Origin: Candidimonas sp. SYP-B2681 | GTDB lineage: Bacteria; Pseudomonadota; Gammaproteobacteria; Burkholderiales; Burkholderiaceae_B | Reading direction: 5' to 3' | Assembly (NCBI RefSeq): GCF_003971065.1 | Contig: NZ_RYDV01000002.1 | Location: 248,001 to 312,000 of the forward strand | Length of the DNA stretch: 64,000 nt | Shown here: positions 61,492 through 64,000 of the stretch, piece by piece | Layout of the letters: every line of letters starts with the position of its first letter | How positions within the stretch are numbered: position 1 is the first letter of the stretch | Translations under genes and position numbers: made by a program | The notes under the pieces: generated by a model | What the model saw: only the letters and a program-made list of their open reading frames with translations | What the model was told of the DNA's origin: nothing | Database searches by the model: none

Positions 61492-62466
61492 TTAGTTTGC
61501 GACGATGTTGGCTTTTTTGATTACGCCGGCATTGCGCTCGTACTGCTGCTTAATTTTTTCCGCATATGCCGCGCCTGCTCCGACTCCGGCCTGATTGGCG
61601 GTATTGCGCAGAAACTCTGCAAACTCAGGCTGGCTAGTCGATTCGTTGATGGCTTTCAGCAGCGTATCAACGGTCGCAGCCGGAGTGCGAGCAGGAAGAA
61701 ACAGTCCAAAATCCGAGTAATACTGTGCGTCGGGATAACCCAGCTCTGCGAGAGTCGGAACTTGAGGCCAGGCTTCCAGACGCGTTGGCGCCATAACTGC
61801 CAGCGGACGCAGGGCGCCCGTCTTGGCATGCGGCAAGACGACGTCTGCATTGGTGACCAAAAGCTCGAACGATCCGCCTATGGCGTCGGTCAAGGCCTGG
61901 CTGTTGCCCTTATAGGGCACATGCAACAACTTCGCGTTTGTGTTGCCACTGAGGATCTCCATTCCCAGATGAGCAACGGTTCCCATGCCTGGCGTGCCAT
62001 ATCGAATCGAATCGGGTTTTGAGTTTGCTGCGGCGATCAGCGCCTTGAAATCCTGAGCTTGCAATGACTTGGTGCCGGCCAGAGCTACGGGTGCTATCGC
62101 TACACTTGCCAGAGGGATGAAATCTTCAAGGGGCTGGTACTTGGCTTTGGCGATATGCGGATAGATCGTTAACGCGCTGGTTGACGCCAGCAGTATCGTG
62201 TAGCCATCGGGGGCTGACTTGGCTACCAGGTCTGATCCCAAGCTGGCGCCTGCACCAGGCTTATTTTCGACGACTACCGAAGTATTCAGCCGCTTCGCAA
62301 GGGCTAGCGCCAGATTGCGTCCGATGGCGTCGGCGCTGCCGCCTGCGGTATAGGGCACGATCATCGTAATCGTCTTGCTGGGGTAGGCCTGAGCAAAAGC
62401 GCTGCTTGTACTCGTGAGGGCTGCAAGGGCGATTACTGTGTGCTTCACGATATTCAGGTGTTTCAA
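61492..62466 (-). CDS. Bug/TctC-family periplasmic receptor
   Basis: 324 residues from a TTG at 62466 (next codons KHLNIVKHTVIALAAL), selected because GGAGAG lies 8 nt upstream; a GTG at 62448 is the alternative, and the longer reading to 62571 would overlap the neighbouring gene. The signal peptide is cleaved near SSAFA-QAYP. Motifs: YPSKTITMIVPYTAGGSADAIGR, SVVVENKPGAGASLGSDLV, APDGYTILLAS, LLHVPYKGNSQALTDAIGG and TRLEAWPQVPTLAELGYP. It is co-transcribed with the M14 deacylase gene 38 bp upstream, so the ligand is probably an N-acyl amino acid or its product. Confidence 0.94.
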   Translation of the reverse strand: MKHLNIVKHTVIALAALTSTSSAFAQAYPSKTITMIVPYTAGGSADAIGRNLALALAKRLNTSVVVENKPGAGASLGSDLVAKSAPDGYTILLASTSALTIYPHIAKAKYQPLEDFIPLASVAIAPVALAGTKSLQAQDFKALIAAANSKPDSIRYGTPGMGTVAHLGMEILSGNTNAKLLHVPYKGNSQALTDAIGGSFELLVTNADVVLPHAKTGALRPLAVMAPTRLEAWPQVPTLAELGYPDAQYYSDFGLFLPARTPAATVDTLLKAINESTSQPEFAEFLRNTANQAGVGAGAAYAEKIKQQYERNAGVIKKANIVAN

Positions 62467-62503
62467 TTGAGTCTCTCCGGTGGATAGTTGTTGTACTTCG
62501 GTT

Positions 62504-63520
62504 TTAAGTTTCAAAAGGTGGTGCGTCGCTTCCCAGCTGAAACAGGCAGTCGCCGGCTCGGACCTGAGCACACACCCGCTTGCATATAACGTTGCCGTCG
62601 CCAGGAAAGAATACTTTTTCCGGCGTGCGTTCAGGATTGGCCGGAAAGTGAATCAGAGCAGCCAGATCTCCTGCTTCGACGCAGGCGCCCAATTCTACGC
62701 ACGGTTCGAACAGACCCGCTTCTCGGGCATATACAAAGTGACGTGATGCGTCGATGTGCATAAGGCGGGTCGTGGATGGCGCTTGCACGGGAACCAGAGC
62801 TCCTTGCAATACGCCAACGTAGCCAAGTAAGTGGAGCAAGCCCTGGTTGGCCTGCCGAAGAATTGCCGGTGTCACCATGCCCGCTCCGCCTAGTTCCGTG
62901 ACGACGGAAATTGCATTTTGACGGCGTGCCGCGGACGACAGCGTGACGGGATTTGGTGCATGAAGAAAGGCTTTCGGTAAACCAAAGGATGCAAGTAATG
63001 CCTTTACGCGTTCTGCTTCATTGGCGTCTCTTGGTGTAAGTGCCAGCATGTTAGCGCCGTCATAGAGCAAAGAACTTCCGCCGGAATGCAGGTCGACAAC
63101 ATATTGGCATCGAGCAATCAAGGTGTTCTCGATGAAGTGCGCGATAACTTCCGTTGGTGTGCCCGCAGGGTTTCCAGGAAAACTACGATTCAAATTACCC
63201 TCATCCAGAGGGGATGTGCGCAGACCGGCCTCCGCGGCGGGAAAATTGGCCATCGGCAGCAATATCAGCTGCCCGGTGATCATATTGCTTTCGATTTCCC
63301 TGATCAGGCGTGAAACGATGATTTGCCCTTCATATTCGTCGCCATGATTTCCCGCCATAACCAGCACCGTGGGGCCCTCGCCTCGGCGAATCGACGCAAC
63401 AGGTATGGGAAGCCATCCGTAGGCGGACCGGTGAACTGAGTGAGGCAAGCGCAGGAAACCTACATGCTTGCCTTCGGCGTCGAAATCGACCTCACTTTTG
63501 ATAGGGCTAGGCGCATTCAT
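62504..63520 (-). CDS. M14-type deacylase (AstE/AspA/DoeB-like)
   Basis: 338 residues. Zinc ligands are His59 and Glu62 in MAGNHGDEYEG and His145 in VVDLHSGGSSL; substrate-binding Arg102 and the Asn111-Arg112 pair (RTSPLDEGNLNRSFPG) follow the succinylglutamate desuccinylase/aspartoacylase pattern. The overall text resembles DoeB, the N-alpha-acetyl-diaminobutyrate deacetylase of ectoine degradation, but no other doe genes are present, so only the general activity (removing an acyl group from an amino acid) is claimed. It is the first gene of a two-gene operon with a Bug receptor and has a direct repeat upstream. Confidence 0.88.
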   Translation of the reverse strand: MNAPSPIKSEVDFDAEGKHVGFLRLPHSVHRSAYGWLPIPVASIRRGEGPTVLVMAGNHGDEYEGQIIVSRLIREIESNMITGQLILLPMANFPAAEAGLRTSPLDEGNLNRSFPGNPAGTPTEVIAHFIENTLIARCQYVVDLHSGGSSLLYDGANMLALTPRDANEAERVKALLASFGLPKAFLHAPNPVTLSSAARRQNAISVVTELGGAGMVTPAILRQANQGLLHLLGYVGVLQGALVPVQAPSTTRLMHIDASRHFVYAREAGLFEPCVELGACVEAGDLAALIHFPANPERTPEKVFFPGDGNVICKRVCAQVRAGDCLFQLGSDAPPFET

Positions 63521-63550
63521 AGTGCTCTTTTCTTTAATTTGTTACATGAT

Positions 63551-63569
63551 TATGCAAGACGTATGCAAG
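63551..63569. promoter_or_regulatory. Direct repeat TATGCAAG-N3-TATGCAAG upstream of the deacylase-Bug operon
   Basis: Two identical 8-bp copies at 63551-63558 and 63562-63569 (11-bp period) lie 31-49 bp before the deacylase start codon. They could be half-sites for a regulator that binds one face of the helix. No regulator gene is adjacent in the window. Confidence 0.45.
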
Positions 63570-63699
63570 CTTATAACACTGAAAATTGCCATATTGTCGC
63601 CTCCAGATTTCCCGGCGTGCCGATCTGTATTATTCTGCTGCGCCTTGTGTTGGTACGAGCCCGTTGCCGTGTCCTTCTTGTGCAGAGCTCATTCAAGCG

Positions 63700-64000
63700 T
63701 TAATGATTCCGCTCGCGTTCGAGAAGTTCGCGTTTGCGTTCCACGCCCCAGCGATAGCCGGAAAGGGCGCCGTCGCTGCGCACGACGCGGTGGCAGGGAA
63801 TGGCGACTGCCAGATGGTTTGCGGCGCAAGCACTGGCGACGGCTCGCACCGCCTTCGGCATACCGATACGTGCGGCGATCTGGGAATAAGACGCCGTTTC
63901 TCCTACCGGTATGGCAAGTAATGCTTGCCATACACGTTTTTGGAATGCTGTGCCTTGAACGTCCAATGGCAAGCTCAAACCCAGGGCCGGCGCTTCGATG
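63700..64000 (-). CDS. Methylated-DNA-[protein]-cysteine S-methyltransferase domain (Ada/Ogt), partial
   Basis: The frame is open from the right edge of the window to TAA at 63700, giving about 99 residues of C-terminal sequence. LDVQGTAFQKRVWQALLAIPVGETASYSQIA is the DNA-binding HTH region. AIPCHRVVRSDGALSGYRWGVERKRELL contains the methyl-acceptor Cys in PCHRV. The reading continues upstream without a convincing start in the window, so the gene is cut by the edge; either Ada (bifunctional) or Ogt is possible. It removes alkyl groups from O6-alkylguanine in a suicide reaction. Confidence 0.9.
   Translation of the reverse strand, partial: IEAPALGLSLPLDVQGTAFQKRVWQALLAIPVGETASYSQIAARIGMPKAVRAVASACAANHLAVAIPCHRVVRSDGALSGYRWGVERKRELLERERNH

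Noticed and set aside
1-64000. Search for CRISPR arrays, tRNA/rRNA genes, insertion sequences, integrases and phage or toxin-antitoxin genes
   Set aside because: No repeat-spacer pattern, no RNA gene signature and no transposase, recombinase or toxin-like protein was seen anywhere in the window.

Overview
The window reads as chromosomal DNA of a betaproteobacterium of the order Burkholderiales, most likely family Alcaligenaceae (Bordetella / Achromobacter / Pusillimonas-like). This is inferred from gene content, since no rRNA or other marker gene is present. The main clue is the number of orphan tripartite-tricarboxylate ('Bug'/TctC) periplasmic receptors: five intact copies and two decayed ones, with no TctA/TctB membrane partners. 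GC content looks like the mid-50s by eye. There are no tRNAs, rRNAs, insertion sequences, phage genes or CRISPR arrays.

Layout. (1) 0-3 kb: end of a dipeptide ABC importer followed by two peptidases (DmpA-type P1 and M55 D-aminopeptidase). (2) 3-6.5 kb: a DUF1330 protein, an MmyB-type regulator and an MHYT-GGDEF-EAL c-di-GMP protein. (3) 6.8-15.2 kb: a decayed Bug gene, a catabolic operon (acyl-CoA dehydrogenase, Bug, NDP-forming acyl-CoA synthetase, D-2-hydroxyacid dehydrogenase, class II aldolase) with a convergent LysR gene, and a second Bug remnant. (4) 15.2-19.3 kb: gamma-glutamyltransferase, an amidase and a Bug receptor. (5) 19.5-27.7 kb: a minus-strand operon livK-H-M-G-F, amidase, N-carbamoylase and XRE-cupin regulator, preceded by two identical-core palindromes. 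(6) 28-30.7 kb: a very small CxxCGGTG zinc-finger protein, a small lipoprotein, a TerB-like protein, an AlkA-type glycosylase and MsrA. (7) 30.7-36.4 kb: LysR / Bug / N-formylglutamate amidohydrolase, a DUF937 protein, and aspartate dehydrogenase divergent from another Bug. (8) 36.5-41.1 kb: a four-gene overlapping operon of undecaprenyl-phosphate sugar transferase, ArnT-like transferase, OmpR-type regulator and histidine kinase, with three direct repeats of 11-bp period at its promoter. (9) 41.4-44.5 kb: a TAXI-type TRAP transporter. (10) 44.7-50.2 kb: a PAS kinase and a 1395-residue CheB-CheR-PAS-kinase-receiver protein. (11) 50.1-61.4 kb: a stress-type island (two short-chain dehydrogenases, DUF4142, two DUF892 ferritin-like proteins, Mn catalase) that encloses a three-gene polysaccharide cluster (glycosyltransferase fused to UDP-galactopyranose mutase, a clan-A glycoside hydrolase, an ABC exporter). 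(12) 61.5-64 kb: Bug receptor with an M14 deacylase, and the end of an Ada/Ogt methyltransferase.

Two themes link the genes. The first is scavenging of small blocked amino acids and peptides: nearly every receptor or importer sits beside an enzyme that hydrolyses an amide, formyl, carbamoyl, acyl or gamma-glutamyl bond, or oxidises the resulting acid. The second is envelope and oxidative stress, with sugar modification of the surface, signalling hybrids and peroxide/iron protection.
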